NCBI RefSeq assembly: GCF_051251085.1 | Contig: NZ_JBPCZH010000002.1 | Span: forward strand, 248,001-312,000 | Source: Cernens ardua | GTDB taxonomy: Bacteria > Pseudomonadota > Gammaproteobacteria > Pseudomonadales > Halomonadaceae | Reading direction: 5' to 3' | Length of the DNA: 64,000 nt | Shown: one piece after another, positions 1 to 8,807 of the stretch | Position numbering within the stretch: position 1 is the first letter of the stretch | How the letters are laid out: each line of letters begins with the position of its first letter | Translations under genes and position numbers: made by a program | Notes under the pieces: model-generated | Seen by the model: the letters and a program-made list of their open reading frames with translations, nothing else | What the model was told of the DNA's origin: nothing | The model's database searches: none

Positions 1-872
1 CCGCTATTATAACCAAGCAATCGTTTGTTGTATTTAATGAGTGCGCGTGTTGCCTCCCAGATAGCATGAAATCCTGTTTTTATTTGTTCACGTTCGGTGC
101 TGTCACCCTTCATTTGTGCAATGGCTCTACCATTTTCACGCAAGCGCACCAGACCAAAGCGGAGGTTGGCCTCGACTTTCTGCTTATAATAGTTAATGGA
201 AATCAGCTTGCGTCCGATAACATGGGCCAGCCAGTTACCCACAAAACTGTAAATAATAGCCACCCATACCATGTAATGGGTAATAACAACGGTATGCCCT
301 CCCAGCGAGAATGTCAGGTTCCCGGAAATGTGCCACAGCATGCCGATAAAGCTGGCGAGTGTCAGAATAGAGCTGAACAATCCAATAAAGAGAGAAAGGC
401 TCAGGTGGGTATAAGCGTCTATATCCTCGGTAATACGCTGGTCAGGGTTATCCGAGTAGTGGTGGTCCAATTCAAGTTGATAATAGCGTGAATGATTGAC
501 CCATTTATCGATGTAATGGAATGTGAGCCATCGCCGCCAACGCAATTGCAACAGGCTCTGAATGAAGTACTGAAATATCGCAATGGAAATAAATACGATC
601 AGATAAATGAGAAAATAGAGAACCAATCTGGGGAACACACCGTCATCAAAGTTTTGCAATGCATTGAAAAGCTGACGATTCCAGTATGAGATGTAAACAT
701 TCAAACCCACCATTGCGACCGCCATCAGAAGTATGGCAATCATCATGGCGAGTGCACTCCATCTTTCTTCTGATGTCCAGTAGGGTTTGGTTAACTGCCA
801 TGATCTGCGTAGGAAGTGGGGGCGTATCATTACCCCACATATAGGCTGGATTTTTTTATTTTCCGTTTCCAT
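1..872 (-). CDS. BacA/YddA-type ABC transporter, N-terminal part (3' end off the window)
   Basis: I read this frame directly on the minus strand: it is open from an ATG at 872 to the left edge, 290 codons. The translation begins METENKKIQP and contains the transmembrane part of the ABC_membrane_2 (SbmA/BacA-like) family, with the motifs YYQLELDHHYSDNPDQR, ITEDID and GLVRLRENGRAIAQM. It lines up without large gaps, and with well over half of residues identical, to the neighbouring full-length transporter at 1059-2792, so it is a tandem paralogue. The nucleotide-binding domain would lie beyond base 1. A GGAGAGAGAC ribosome site precedes the ATG. Family members move peptides, cobalamin or antimicrobial peptides across the inner membrane; the substrate here is unknown. 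Confidence 0.85.
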   Translation of the reverse strand, partial: METENKKIQPICGVMIRPHFLRRSWQLTKPYWTSEERWSALAMMIAILLMAVAMVGLNVYISYWNRQLFNALQNFDDGVFPRLVLYFLIYLIVFISIAIFQYFIQSLLQLRWRRWLTFHYIDKWVNHSRYYQLELDHHYSDNPDQRITEDIDAYTHLSLSLFIGLFSSILTLASFIGMLWHISGNLTFSLGGHTVVITHYMVWVAIIYSFVGNWLAHVIGRKLISINYYKQKVEANLRFGLVRLRENGRAIAQMKGDSTEREQIKTGFHAIWEATRALIKYNKRLLGYNS

Positions 873-966
873 TGTCTCTCTCCGACCACCGATATCCTTG
901 TAGCTTTCTTCTTCACAAGAATATATAGCATGCAGGAAGGAGGGGAGATAGGGAAAAGTGGCGTTT

Positions 967-1014
967 GGGCGAGCACTCAAGTTTCACTTAAAAAAGAGTC
1001 ATGAATGCTCGCCC
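967..1014. repeat. Inverted repeat between the tandem transporters
   Basis: GGGCGAGCA (967-975) and TGCTCGCCC (1006-1014) are perfect inverted arms, 9 bp, around a 30-base centre. A smaller hairpin (TGCTCC/GGAGCA, 1037-1053) lies next to it, just after the stop codon of the upstream transporter. Neither has a T tract, so this is not a classical terminator; it may stabilise or attenuate the transcript between the two paralogues. Confidence 0.4.
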
Positions 1015-1058
1015 TCTTCAATGAGACATCGGGAGGTGCTCCCTTGAGGAGCAATAGC

Positions 1059-2792
1059 CTATTTGGCATTCGCGGCCTGACGATGGCCCACCAGTGTCAC
1101 CGTTCGTGGGTGGAAATGCGCCAATGTGTTTTTATGCGCGATACTGATAATGGTGGTATTCGGAAGACGCTCGATCAGCAACTGATAGAGCGATTGTTCA
1201 GCCGAGAGGTCCAAAGCGGCAGTGGCTTCATCCATAAACAACCATTGCGGTTTTTTAAGAAGCACGCGTGCGAAGGAGATACGCTGTTTTTCACCCGGTG
1301 ACAAACGCCGCTCCCAGTGAGCTCGTTCATCCAGTTCATTGACAAGATGGGGCAACCCGACGCTACGAAGGACATCTTCCAACTGTTCACGTTGATATGC
1401 TTTGGTCTCTCCCGGATATGCGAGCACTTCAGAGAGCGTGCCTATAGGCAAATAAGGCGTTTGTGGGACGAAGAAAGTGGATGTTGGCATTCTCACCCGG
1501 CCTTTCCAGAAAGGCCAATTACCGGCCATGACGCCAAATAAAAGACTCTTGCCTGAACCGGAAGGTGCTTCTATAAGGGTATGCTCGCCTTTGTTAAGTA
1601 TTAGCTCATCAACAGATAACATTGATGTTCCTTGAGGCAATGCAAGTTCAAGGTCATTGAGTTCCGGCCGTGTATTTTCACTGCTTTCATAGGATTGCCC
1701 TGGACGATGCATGGGCTCTGGAAGTTCATCAAGCGCAAGGTTGAAATTGTCCAGACGCTCAATTACCGCGCGCCAGCTGGTTAAATCCTGATAGCTGTTC
1801 ACGAACCAGCTAAGAGAGGACTGTACATTGGTGAATGCAGATGAGGTCTGCATCAACGTGCCCAAGGTAATTTGTTTGGTGAAATACTGTGGCGCTGCGG
1901 CGAAAAGAGGAAAGACATTCCCCAGATTGAGAACACCGGTGGAATATCCCGTTAGCCTTTTTGTATAGGTAATCAATGCACGAGTGGCATACCAGATATC
2001 CTTGAAGCGGTCGGCAATTTGTGCTTTTTCAACCTCACCTCCATCCATTTGTGCTATAGCCCGCCCATTTTCACGCAGGCGAATCAATCCGAAGCGTAGA
2101 TTGGCTTCCACTTTTTCTTTGTAATAGTTGATCGAAATAAGTTTTCTGCCGACCAGATGAGCAAGCCAGTTGGCGAGCATGCTATAAATGAAGGCCACCA
2201 CAATCATATAGTGTGGAATTGAGAAATGGTGCCCGAACAGAGTGAAATCGAGGCTTCCTGATATGTGCCACAACATGATCAGGTAACTGACCAGAGTGAT
2301 CACTGAACCGAATAATCCGATGAAAAGAGAGAGGCTCAAGTTCGTCAGGTTGTCGATGTCTTCTGTGATACGCTGGTCTGGGTTATCCGAGTATTGGGAG
2401 TTCAATTCCAGCTGGTAGTATCGGGAATGATTAATCCATTTACTTGAAAAGGCGTATGTTAACCATCGACGCCACCGCAGCTGTAAAAGGCTTTGGAAAT
2501 AGTAGCCGAGCATGACCAACGCGATAAAAAAAGCCAATCCGATAAAAAAGGTTATGACCAGCCGGGGAAAGGCGCTGATATTATATTGTTGCAATGCATT
2601 ATAAAAACGGCCATTCCAATTGGTCAGATAAACCTGGACTCCCACCACTGCCGCGTTCATTAATAATGTAGCAACCAATAGTAATAAGGCACTCCATCGT
2701 TCTTCCGATGTGAAATAGGGTTTTAGAAGATGCCAAGCGCGACGTATAAAATGGCGTCGTATTACTTTATTTGTAGAATCAATAGGTTGCAT
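1059..2792 (-). CDS. BacA/YddA-type ABC transporter, fused permease and ATPase
   Basis: A complete 577-residue fused transporter. The N-terminal half has about six membrane segments of the ABC_membrane_2 family (YSDNPDQRITEDID signature). The C-terminal half is a nucleotide-binding domain with Walker A APSGSGKS near residue 410, signature LSPGEKQR near 497 and Walker B WLFMDEATAA near 518. An in-frame start exists further upstream at 2849, but the ATG at 2792 is preferred because the leader GAGAGAAACAATG matches that of the paralogue at 872 and the proteins align from here. The family (YddA, ExsE, mycobacterial Rv1819c) handles peptides, bleomycin or vitamin B12; the real substrate cannot be told from sequence. 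Confidence 0.9.
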   Translation of the reverse strand: MQPIDSTNKVIRRHFIRRAWHLLKPYFTSEERWSALLLLVATLLMNAAVVGVQVYLTNWNGRFYNALQQYNISAFPRLVITFFIGLAFFIALVMLGYYFQSLLQLRWRRWLTYAFSSKWINHSRYYQLELNSQYSDNPDQRITEDIDNLTNLSLSLFIGLFGSVITLVSYLIMLWHISGSLDFTLFGHHFSIPHYMIVVAFIYSMLANWLAHLVGRKLISINYYKEKVEANLRFGLIRLRENGRAIAQMDGGEVEKAQIADRFKDIWYATRALITYTKRLTGYSTGVLNLGNVFPLFAAAPQYFTKQITLGTLMQTSSAFTNVQSSLSWFVNSYQDLTSWRAVIERLDNFNLALDELPEPMHRPGQSYESSENTRPELNDLELALPQGTSMLSVDELILNKGEHTLIEAPSGSGKSLLFGVMAGNWPFWKGRVRMPTSTFFVPQTPYLPIGTLSEVLAYPGETKAYQREQLEDVLRSVGLPHLVNELDERAHWERRLSPGEKQRISFARVLLKKPQWLFMDEATAALDLSAEQSLYQLLIERLPNTTIISIAHKNTLAHFHPRTVTLVGHRQAANAK

Positions 2793-3156
2793 TGTTTCTC
2801 TCAGTATCGAACGTGATTTTATTTTGTTTGTAATGGTGTTGGAGCGCATTGAGTTGATTCTTTTTTGAAATTTTTTGTTGAATCACTCTCAGTTTCTCAC
2901 GATTGGACGACACGTTATACATAATCCTTGGAAAAGTGTGTGTCACGTGTACCTTTTGGTTTGTCATTGTATTTCCACGAATGCCCAAGTAAATAACAGT
3001 GACTAGATGATTTTTCAATAATCTCATTACTGATGGCATATGTCCGGTGCAAACTTGACTTATTGTGGTTATAACACCATATCCTTTATATAACCGGTGT
3101 TCAGTCATCAACCAGCATGTAAGAGGGCGGCTTAACTTGGTAGTAAGGAGAGGACT
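2793..3156. other. Intergenic region, divergent promoters expected
   Basis: No convincing gene. It separates the minus-strand transporters from the plus-strand zinc-finger gene, so it should hold promoters for both. The only structures seen are an inverted repeat AACACC/GGTGTT (3073-3101) and the palindrome GTTATAAC (3069-3076) within it. A 110-codon open frame on the minus strand here lacks any recognisable content and overlaps the transporter 5' end. Confidence 0.4.
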
Positions 3157-3423
3157 ATGGCAGGCGGATGGTCAAGAGATGGTGCAGTTCAGGATCAGAT
3201 TGACAGCACAGTAGAAGATGCCGTGAGTGAAGCGCGCAGCCGTATGCAAAAAGGGCCGAGTCTTCAGTGGTGTGAAGAGTGTGGAGAGGAAATTCCCCAA
3301 GCACGCCGTGAGGCGGTTCCCGGTGTCAGGCTCTGTATTGAATGTCAGGCTGAGTGGGATCGCGCTCATCCGCATTCAACGGGTTTCAATCGGCGAGGCA
3401 GTAAAGACAGTCAATTGCGGTGA
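3157..3423 (+). CDS. DksA/TraR-family C4 zinc-finger protein (YbiI-like)
   Basis: An 88-residue protein with the four-cysteine zinc finger of the DksA/TraR family: CEECG around residue 40 and CIECQ about 20 residues later, with the usual IPxARREAVPG segment between. It is shorter than DksA (about 150 residues) and lacks the long N-terminal coiled coil, so it resembles YbiI/TraR-type short members. Family members bind the RNA polymerase secondary channel or are of unknown role; its effect here is inferred only. The ribosome site AAGGAGAGG is well placed before the ATG. It is a single gene with its own transcript, upstream of hemB. Confidence 0.85.
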   Translation: MAGGWSRDGAVQDQIDSTVEDAVSEARSRMQKGPSLQWCEECGEEIPQARREAVPGVRLCIECQAEWDRAHPHSTGFNRRGSKDSQLR

Positions 3424-3547
3424 TAGCCATTGTGTGCTCATTTTCGCTTTAGCATTGTGATAAACTATAGTCAGTGAAAACCACAGCCAATGAATAACGA
3501 AGCAAACTTTTGACCTCTTGTCATCTTTGCTCCTTTGTTTCAGGGGC

Positions 3548-3575
3548 ACGATTGCTTTGCGACTGTCGCAATCGT
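3548..3575 (+). promoter_or_regulatory. Hairpin in the hemB leader
   Basis: ACGATTGC (3548-3555) pairs perfectly with GCAATCGT (3568-3575), with a smaller GCGA/TCGC pairing inside, about 40 bases before the hemB start. It is followed by TTTCTACC and then a T-rich stretch. It could end the upstream zinc-finger transcript or act in the hemB leader; which is not decidable by eye. Confidence 0.4.
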
Positions 3576-3615
3576 TTCTACCGCTTTTTATCTCATATTT
3601 TCCATGAGGTGTTCC

Positions 3616-4590
3616 ATGTCTTCTCACTTTCCTCAAGTGCGTATGCGTCGTTTGCGTCGTACACCACAAATGCGCCATACCTTCCGCGAAACACGGCTTG
3701 CTCCCGAACAGCTGGTTTACCCTATTTTTGTTGATGAAGGCACCGATGAGTTCAAGCCTATAGAGGGTATGCCGGGCCAATACCGAATTCCCGAGTCCCA
3801 ACTGGCTAAAGAGGCTGAACGATTGGCCAAATTAGGCCTGACATCTATCATGCCATTCGGTATTTCCCACCATAAGGATGACATCGGTGGCGATGCATTG
3901 AAATCAGATGGTCTGGTTTCCCGGATGGTCTCCACGATTAAAGATGCCGTACCGGAAATGACGGTTATCCCTGATATCTGTTTCTGTGAATATACATCTC
4001 ATGGACATTGTGGGGTAATCGCGCACGATACGGTTGATAATGATGCGACTATTGTGAATCTTGGCAAACAGTCTGTCATTGCGGCTCAAGCCGGCGCCGA
4101 TATCATTGCACCGTCCGCAGCAATGGATGGGCAGATAGAAGCCATTCGCCTGGCATTGGATGAAGCTGGCTATTCGCACATACCGATCATGTCATATTCC
4201 ACTAAAATGGCATCCGCACTTTATGGCCCATTCCGTGAAGCAGCGGGTAGTGAGCTTAAAGGCGATCGCAAACAGTATCAGATGGACCCGATGAATCGCC
4301 GTGAAGCACTTCGCGAATCATTGCTGGATCAGAATGAAGGTGCTGATATTTTGATGGTCAAGCCCGCGTTGGCTTACCTCGACATGATCGCGGATATTCG
4401 TCGTGAGAGCCTGTTGCCGTTGGCGGCGTATCAGGTGAGTGGTGAATATGCGATGATCCGCTTCGCTGGGCAGGCTGGTGTAATCAATGAAGAAGCTGTC
4501 ATTCGTGAAACTCTGGGTTCGATTCGCCGTGCGGGTGCTGACCTTATCATGACTTACTTTGCGCCCGAGCTATTGGAGAAAGGCCTCTAA
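3616..4590 (+). CDS. hemB: Delta-aminolevulinic acid dehydratase (porphobilinogen synthase)
   Basis: HemB condenses two 5-aminolevulinate molecules to porphobilinogen, the second common step of heme synthesis, as a cytosolic octamer. The 324-residue protein has the Schiff-base lysines K197 (in MSYSTKMAS) and K249 (in DILMVKP), and the zinc cysteines C122, C124 and C132 (CFCEYTSHGHC), so it is the zinc-dependent type. The open frame extends upstream to 3535, but the ATG at 3616, preceded by GAGGTG, gives the normal family length. It is monocistronic, ended by the terminator at 4780-4811. Confidence 0.97.
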   Translation: MSSHFPQVRMRRLRRTPQMRHTFRETRLAPEQLVYPIFVDEGTDEFKPIEGMPGQYRIPESQLAKEAERLAKLGLTSIMPFGISHHKDDIGGDALKSDGLVSRMVSTIKDAVPEMTVIPDICFCEYTSHGHCGVIAHDTVDNDATIVNLGKQSVIAAQAGADIIAPSAAMDGQIEAIRLALDEAGYSHIPIMSYSTKMASALYGPFREAAGSELKGDRKQYQMDPMNRREALRESLLDQNEGADILMVKPALAYLDMIADIRRESLLPLAAYQVSGEYAMIRFAGQAGVINEEAVIRETLGSIRRAGADLIMTYFAPELLEKGL

Positions 4591-4663
4591 GAGTGTTCAT
4601 TGTTCGCAGAACAGGCACTCACTGCATGATGTTTGGATGACATGCTAATCAGTTTATAGGGCA

Positions 4664-4717
4664 TTAACGGACGAGCTATTAACAGAAAGACGTTAACAGA
4701 AAAAATGTTAACGGAAA
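4664..4717 (+). repeat. Four iterated TTAAC(A/G)GA units
   Basis: Copies of TTAAC followed by GGA or AGA start at 4664, 4679, 4693 and 4708, i.e. every 14-15 bases, with the middle ones extending to TTAACAGAAA. They sit between the hemB stop and its terminator, in the 3' untranslated region. The even spacing, just over one helical turn, suggests an iterated protein site or a young tandem duplication. No function can be assigned. Confidence 0.6.
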
Positions 4718-4779
4718 GCCTTATGACAAGCATGATCCCGGTATAGAAGTATTTAACCGTTTTTAACGGGACACGAAAG

Positions 4780-4811
4780 CCGCCTCCTGGTAATCAACGG
4801 GGCGGTTTTTT
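4780..4811 (+). terminator. Rho-independent terminator of hemB
   Basis: Stem CCGCC (4780-4784) with GGCGG (4801-4805) followed by six T (4806-4811). The stem is short, but the T tract and position support it. Confidence 0.6.
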
Positions 4812-4874
4812 GCGTGTGTGCCTCCGGCGACAAGGTAGACCGTACCGCCAGCCAGGTCATGTTCTGTCGCTGGA

Positions 4875-5420
4875 TCAGGCATCCTTTGTCAACGGCTCTT
4901 TTTCCCATTCATGGGTAAGTAGCCCCATGATCATCGTATCCCAGCGCTGGTTTCCTACTTGGGCTGAAGAACGTCTAATACCTTCTTCCCTAAAACCGAG
5001 CCGGCGATAAGTTTTAACGGCTGCGCTGTTTTGAGGATAAACATTCAGCTCAACTCTTTTCAACCCATCCCGAACAAAGGCATGCTCCAATACCTGTTTG
5101 ACCATGTGGCTTGCATAGCCCTTGCCCCGGTGGTCGGGTGCCACAATGACACGTGCGAGCCGGCCTACCTGGTTTTCCCAATCCAGTACCAGTTCCAAGT
5201 GCCCGATCAATTGACCATCGCTATCTTCCGCCATCCAGCAATGGCGCACGGGAAGCTGAGCCCTGCTTTCATCCAAAGTCTCTTTTAACACGGCATGCGT
5301 AAGAGGGTAGGGGACCAATGGGCCTGTCCAGAACACATGGGCTTCCCTGGATGTAATCCAGGACATCAGAAGATCAAAGTGGTGCTCTTCGAAAGGCAGT
5401 AAACGAATAGGCGATAACAT
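4875..5420 (-). CDS. GNAT-family N-acetyltransferase
   Basis: GCN5-related acetyltransferase that would move an acetyl group from acetyl-CoA to an unknown amine. The acetyl-CoA site appears as VIVAPDHRGKGYASHMV, and the fold's C-terminal half as LNVYPQNSAAVKTYRRLGF, typical of RimJ/RimL or PaiA-like members. The open frame continues to 5510; I place the start at the ATG at 5420 because a CGGA site lies 8 bases before it and the fold begins at LSPIRLLPF. An ATG at 5429 is an alternative. It is convergent with hemB, with no operon partner. Confidence 0.8.
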   Translation of the reverse strand: MLSPIRLLPFEEHHFDLLMSWITSREAHVFWTGPLVPYPLTHAVLKETLDESRAQLPVRHCWMAEDSDGQLIGHLELVLDWENQVGRLARVIVAPDHRGKGYASHMVKQVLEHAFVRDGLKRVELNVYPQNSAAVKTYRRLGFREEGIRRSSAQVGNQRWDTMIMGLLTHEWEKEPLTKDA

Positions 5421-5645
5421 TTTGGGCATCCGTTTTTTGGCATTGGTTTCTTGGTATAGACTTTTAGTATCGAATCGTTGGCGTTGGTTTTCTGGCATCA
5501 GGCATATCAACTTGGGCTTTCATCTACATTATGTATCAAAATGGCATTGAGGACCTGATCTTTAACTGATGTTGCCTATCGTCCTGGGCGTCAGTGGGGT
5601 AAGCTATCGGTACAAGAAAGATCATTACTCAAAAGGAGTCCTGTT

Positions 5646-6599
5646 ATGAAAAATCGTGCGCTGGGAACCACGGGGTTGGAAGTGTCACCGCTGGTATTTG
5701 GTGGCAATGTGTTCGGTTGGACGGCAGACGAAAAAAAATCCTTTGACTTGCTGGATGCATGGCTAGAGGCCGGGTTCAATACCATCGATACCGCGGATGT
5801 CTATTCAGCATGGGCACCTGGTAATGAAGCGGGCACCTCCGAAGCCGTTATTGGCCGTTGGTTCAAGGCTCGCCCGGGAGCACGTGAAAAAGTCGTGTTG
5901 ATTACCAAGGTAGGCGCAGAGCTTGCGCCGGACAAAAAGGGGCTATCCGCGCAATGGATTTCCAAAGCGGTAGATGATTCGCTACGTCGCTTGCAGACGG
6001 ATTACATTGACCTTTATCTCTCACATTGGCCTGACCCCAACACGCCTTATGAGGAAACCCTGAGCGCCTATCAGAAGCTGTTGGATGCAGGCAAAATACG
6101 CTCAATCGGGGCCTCCAATTTAAATGCGGTTCAGTTGCAGGAATCACTGGATGTTGCCAAGCGTGAAGGATTACCCCGTTACGATGTTCTTCAGCCCGAA
6201 TACAACCTTTACGATAGAAGTGGCTTTGAAGGTGCTTTGAGCGACTTGTGTATTCGTGAAAATATTGGTGTCATCACCTATTTCAGCCTGGCTTCCGGCT
6301 TTTTGTCAGGGAAGTATAAAAGCAAGGACGATATTGCGGGTACATCACGCGAGCAGTTCCTCGGCAAATATTTCGATGAGCGTGGTGTCAGCATCCTGAC
6401 AGCATTGAAAGATGTGGCTGAGCGCAACCATGCAACGCCGGCAGAGGTCTCGTTGGCCTGGTTGATTTCACGCCCCGGTGTTACTGCGCCGATTGCAAGC
6501 GCCACGTCACTGGAGCAGTTGGCAAGTCTTGAAAAAGCGGCGCGTCTGGAGCTTTCTTCTGATGACATTGCTGCACTGACAGCTGCCAGCGCTTATTGA
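5646..6599 (+). CDS. Aldo/keto reductase
   Basis: NAD(P)H-dependent oxidoreductase of the AKR superfamily, 317 residues, an (alpha/beta)8 barrel. The catalytic tetrad is visible: Asp and Tyr in DTADVYSAW, Lys in LITKVG and His in YLSHWPDP. The C-terminal cofactor loop appears as IASATSLEQL. It resembles the YajO/IolS/Tas group, whose physiological substrates are often unknown. The start ATG follows an AAAAGGAGTCC ribosome site. A stand-alone gene. Confidence 0.9.
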   Translation: MKNRALGTTGLEVSPLVFGGNVFGWTADEKKSFDLLDAWLEAGFNTIDTADVYSAWAPGNEAGTSEAVIGRWFKARPGAREKVVLITKVGAELAPDKKGLSAQWISKAVDDSLRRLQTDYIDLYLSHWPDPNTPYEETLSAYQKLLDAGKIRSIGASNLNAVQLQESLDVAKREGLPRYDVLQPEYNLYDRSGFEGALSDLCIRENIGVITYFSLASGFLSGKYKSKDDIAGTSREQFLGKYFDERGVSILTALKDVAERNHATPAEVSLAWLISRPGVTAPIASATSLEQLASLEKAARLELSSDDIAALTAASAY

Positions 6600-6780
6600 T
6601 CATTCGATGTCGTTACTTGCATCCGACTCTCTCTCATCCGACTCTCCCTTCCAAGGGTAGCAGCCAGCTGATGGGCGGAGCTCGGGTGTAAAAATTGATG
6701 AAGGTGCAAGTCGCGTTTGAGTAATATGATTTTCATGTGTGCCTATTGTTCTCTTATTATCCGTTACAGGGAGCCTTCAT

Positions 6781-7629
6781 TTGAAACAGTATCAGGAAAC
6801 ACTGCATAAAGATTATGGGCAGTGTCTGGATGTTGATGAGTTGATCTATGATGGTCGCTCCGACCACCAGGATCTGGTTATCTTTCATAACCCTTTCTTT
6901 GGCCGTGTCCTTGCCCTTGATGGTGCTATTCAGACAACGGAAAAGGATGAATTCATTTATCATGAAATGCTTACCCACGTTCCTGTGCTCGCTCACGGCA
7001 AGGTAAAAAAAGCATTGGTCGTTGGAGTAGGGGATGGCGGAATCATCCGTGAACTCACTCGGCATGCTGGTATTGATGAAATTGTTGCCGTCGAGATTGA
7101 TCAGGCCGTGATTGACATGTGCCTGAAATACTTGCCGAATCATTCTGCGGGAAGTCTGGACGATCCACGCGTACGTCTGATTATTGATGATGGGCTCAGG
7201 TTTTTGGAAGAAACGGATGAAACGTTTGACGTGATCATTACGGACTCCACTGATCCCATCGGGCCTGCGGAGACGCTCTTTACCGAACGATTTTATGAGT
7301 TATGCAGGAACCGCCTCAACGAAGGAGGTATTCTTGCTACTCAGAATGGAGTGCCTTTCCTCCAGCCCGAGGAATTGAGCAATACCGCTAAACGGTTGGC
7401 ACCGCATTTTCCCGGTTGGCATTTTTATCATGCAGCAATACCGACCTATGTCGGCGGCAGTATGAGTTTTGGTTGGGGGGCTTTGGACCCTGAATCGCGA
7501 CGGGTACCCCTTGAAGAACTGGAACGTCGGTTTGCCGAGAGCGGCCTGAAAACACGTTACTATACCCCTGAAGTACATCAGGCAGCCTTTGCATTACCTC
7601 GCTACATGCTGGATCTGATCGGTCGCTAA
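6781..7629 (+). CDS. speE: Spermidine synthase (polyamine aminopropyltransferase)
   Basis: SpeE transfers an aminopropyl group from decarboxylated S-adenosylmethionine to putrescine to give spermidine. The 282-residue protein shows the nucleotide loop GVGDGGI, the acidic EIDQAVID and the active-site strand TDSTDPIGPA, the family signature. The start is a TTG at 6781: AGGGAG (6768-6773) lies 7 bases before it, and the protein then begins LKQYQETL as in other SpeE proteins. A longer in-frame GTG at 6739 has no ribosome site. No speD is adjacent, so decarboxylated SAM must come from a gene elsewhere. Confidence 0.95.
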   Translation: MKQYQETLHKDYGQCLDVDELIYDGRSDHQDLVIFHNPFFGRVLALDGAIQTTEKDEFIYHEMLTHVPVLAHGKVKKALVVGVGDGGIIRELTRHAGIDEIVAVEIDQAVIDMCLKYLPNHSAGSLDDPRVRLIIDDGLRFLEETDETFDVIITDSTDPIGPAETLFTERFYELCRNRLNEGGILATQNGVPFLQPEELSNTAKRLAPHFPGWHFYHAAIPTYVGGSMSFGWGALDPESRRVPLEELERRFAESGLKTRYYTPEVHQAAFALPRYMLDLIGR

Positions 7630-7709
7630 CGCCAATTGGTGCCTCTTGTCGTCGCCATATGTTGGATCCGGTTTCTGCGCAGTTCAGTACCCAGTTATCC
7701 GAACTTTTA

Positions 7710-7740
7710 CGTACCGGAGAGGCCGTTGCCCTCCGGTACG
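7710..7740. terminator. Strong hairpin between convergent speE and GNAT gene
   Basis: CGTACCGGAG (7710-7719) and CTCCGGTACG (7731-7740) form a perfect 10-bp stem with an 11-base loop. No T tract follows on either strand, so it may block both converging transcripts by structure alone. Confidence 0.5.
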
Positions 7741-7776
7741 ATGACTGTTATTTGCCACTTGGGTAAACATGGATAA

Positions 7777-8328
7777 TCAGGTACCGATATTATGCGCCAG
7801 CCACGCTTCCCGGCTGATCTCCCAACGCTCAACAGGAAGCGTGCCCCCTACCAGTGACATTTCCTCTGTACTAACCCAATGCATCCCTTCATTGATGGAA
7901 ATGCGGCGTGATCCTTCGTTTTCTACTGCTTTGGTGATCGTCAAATGCGGTTGTTCGAGCGTGGTAAACCAGAAATAAGTGACAGCCTTGCAGGCTTCCG
8001 ACATGTAGCCGTTGCGCCGCCATTGTGGGTCAAGCCAAAAACCACGGTTTTCCGTCTCGGATATACGAACAACGATCTCCCCTATAAAGGTATCTGGCGC
8101 TTCCTTGCGGTAAATTCCCCAATTCCACGAGTTGCCTTTGTTCATGGCCGGTATGGCGATGTTTTCGATATAGTCACGGGCACCCTCTTCAGGATAAGGC
8201 CAGGGTATATGACTGCCCAAATAACGTACAATGTCCCATTGGGGGAAAAGGTGCTGCATTTGCTCTGCTACTGCGGAGGATAACGGCTTCAGCAATAGGC
8301 GTTTGGTTTCAAGTACAGGTACATTCAT
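7777..8328 (-). CDS. RimJ/RimL-type GNAT acetyltransferase
   Basis: A 183-residue acetyltransferase of the Acetyltransf_3 type (RimJ/RimL-like). It begins with the family's ETKRLLLKPL strand and has FIGEIVVRI, the GFWLDPQWRRNGYMSEA acetyl-CoA loop and a VENEGSRRISI segment (the usual NxxSxxVxEK position). Members acetylate protein N-termini or small amines; the target here is unknown. It is convergent with speE and lies in the same orientation as, but separate from, the thioesterase upstream of it. Confidence 0.82.
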   Translation of the reverse strand: MNVPVLETKRLLLKPLSSAVAEQMQHLFPQWDIVRYLGSHIPWPYPEEGARDYIENIAIPAMNKGNSWNWGIYRKEAPDTFIGEIVVRISETENRGFWLDPQWRRNGYMSEACKAVTYFWFTTLEQPHLTITKAVENEGSRRISINEGMHWVSTEEMSLVGGTLPVERWEISREAWLAHNIGT

Positions 8329-8396
8329 ATGGTGACGCTTGTCAGCTCCTTTATTATTGTCAGGTTAGTGGCAATTTCTTCATCACAGAGCACTCC

Positions 8397-8807
8397 TTAT
8401 TCACTGCTGACAAGATGCTCGATTTGGGTAAGCAGTTCACCTTCCATTGGCAGCGCTTTTTCAGCCTTTAGGTTTATACAGCAATAGGTGACTTCTGCCT
8501 GCGCAATCAGTGTTTCATCGCGGTATATTGCATGCGTAAGCTTCCCGCTTTTCTTTCCTTGTGTGACGGGATGAAATGTCGATTCAACAACGAGTCGGTC
8601 ATTCATATAAGCAGCCGTACGATAACTGATATTAATGTTAACGACGACAAAGGCAATGCCACGTTCGGTCATCCAGTGAAGAAATCCGCTATTGTCAAAA
8701 AGCTCCCACTGTGCGGTCTCGGTAAATTGTAGATAGCTCGCATTATTGACATGTTGATAGACGTCAATGTGATAGCCACGGACGGTCAACGGAAATCGAT
8801 AAGCCAC
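8397..8807 (-). CDS. Acyl-CoA thioesterase, hotdog fold (4HBT/YbgC-like)
   Basis: A 136-residue hotdog-fold thioesterase that would hydrolyse acyl-CoA thioesters. The active-site region is HIDVYQHVNNASYLQF, with the Asp at about residue 15 and the HVNN turn of the 4-hydroxybenzoyl-CoA thioesterase group. It starts at a GTG (8807) with AGGAG before it. Unlike tol-pal-linked ybgC, it has no Tol genes beside it, so a role in general acyl-CoA turnover is more likely; the substrate is unknown. Confidence 0.85.
   Translation of the reverse strand: MAYRFPLTVRGYHIDVYQHVNNASYLQFTETAQWELFDNSGFLHWMTERGIAFVVVNINISYRTAAYMNDRLVVESTFHPVTQGKKSGKLTHAIYRDETLIAQAEVTYCCINLKAEKALPMEGELLTQIEHLVSSE

Noticed and set aside
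2779..3111. 110-codon open frame on the minus strand upstream of the zinc-finger gene
   Set aside because: Low-complexity, no family motifs, overlaps the transporter start and the divergent promoter region.
6620..6646. 12-base direct repeat CATCCGACTCTC in the gap before speE
   Set aside because: Only two copies spaced 15 bases apart; too simple to interpret.
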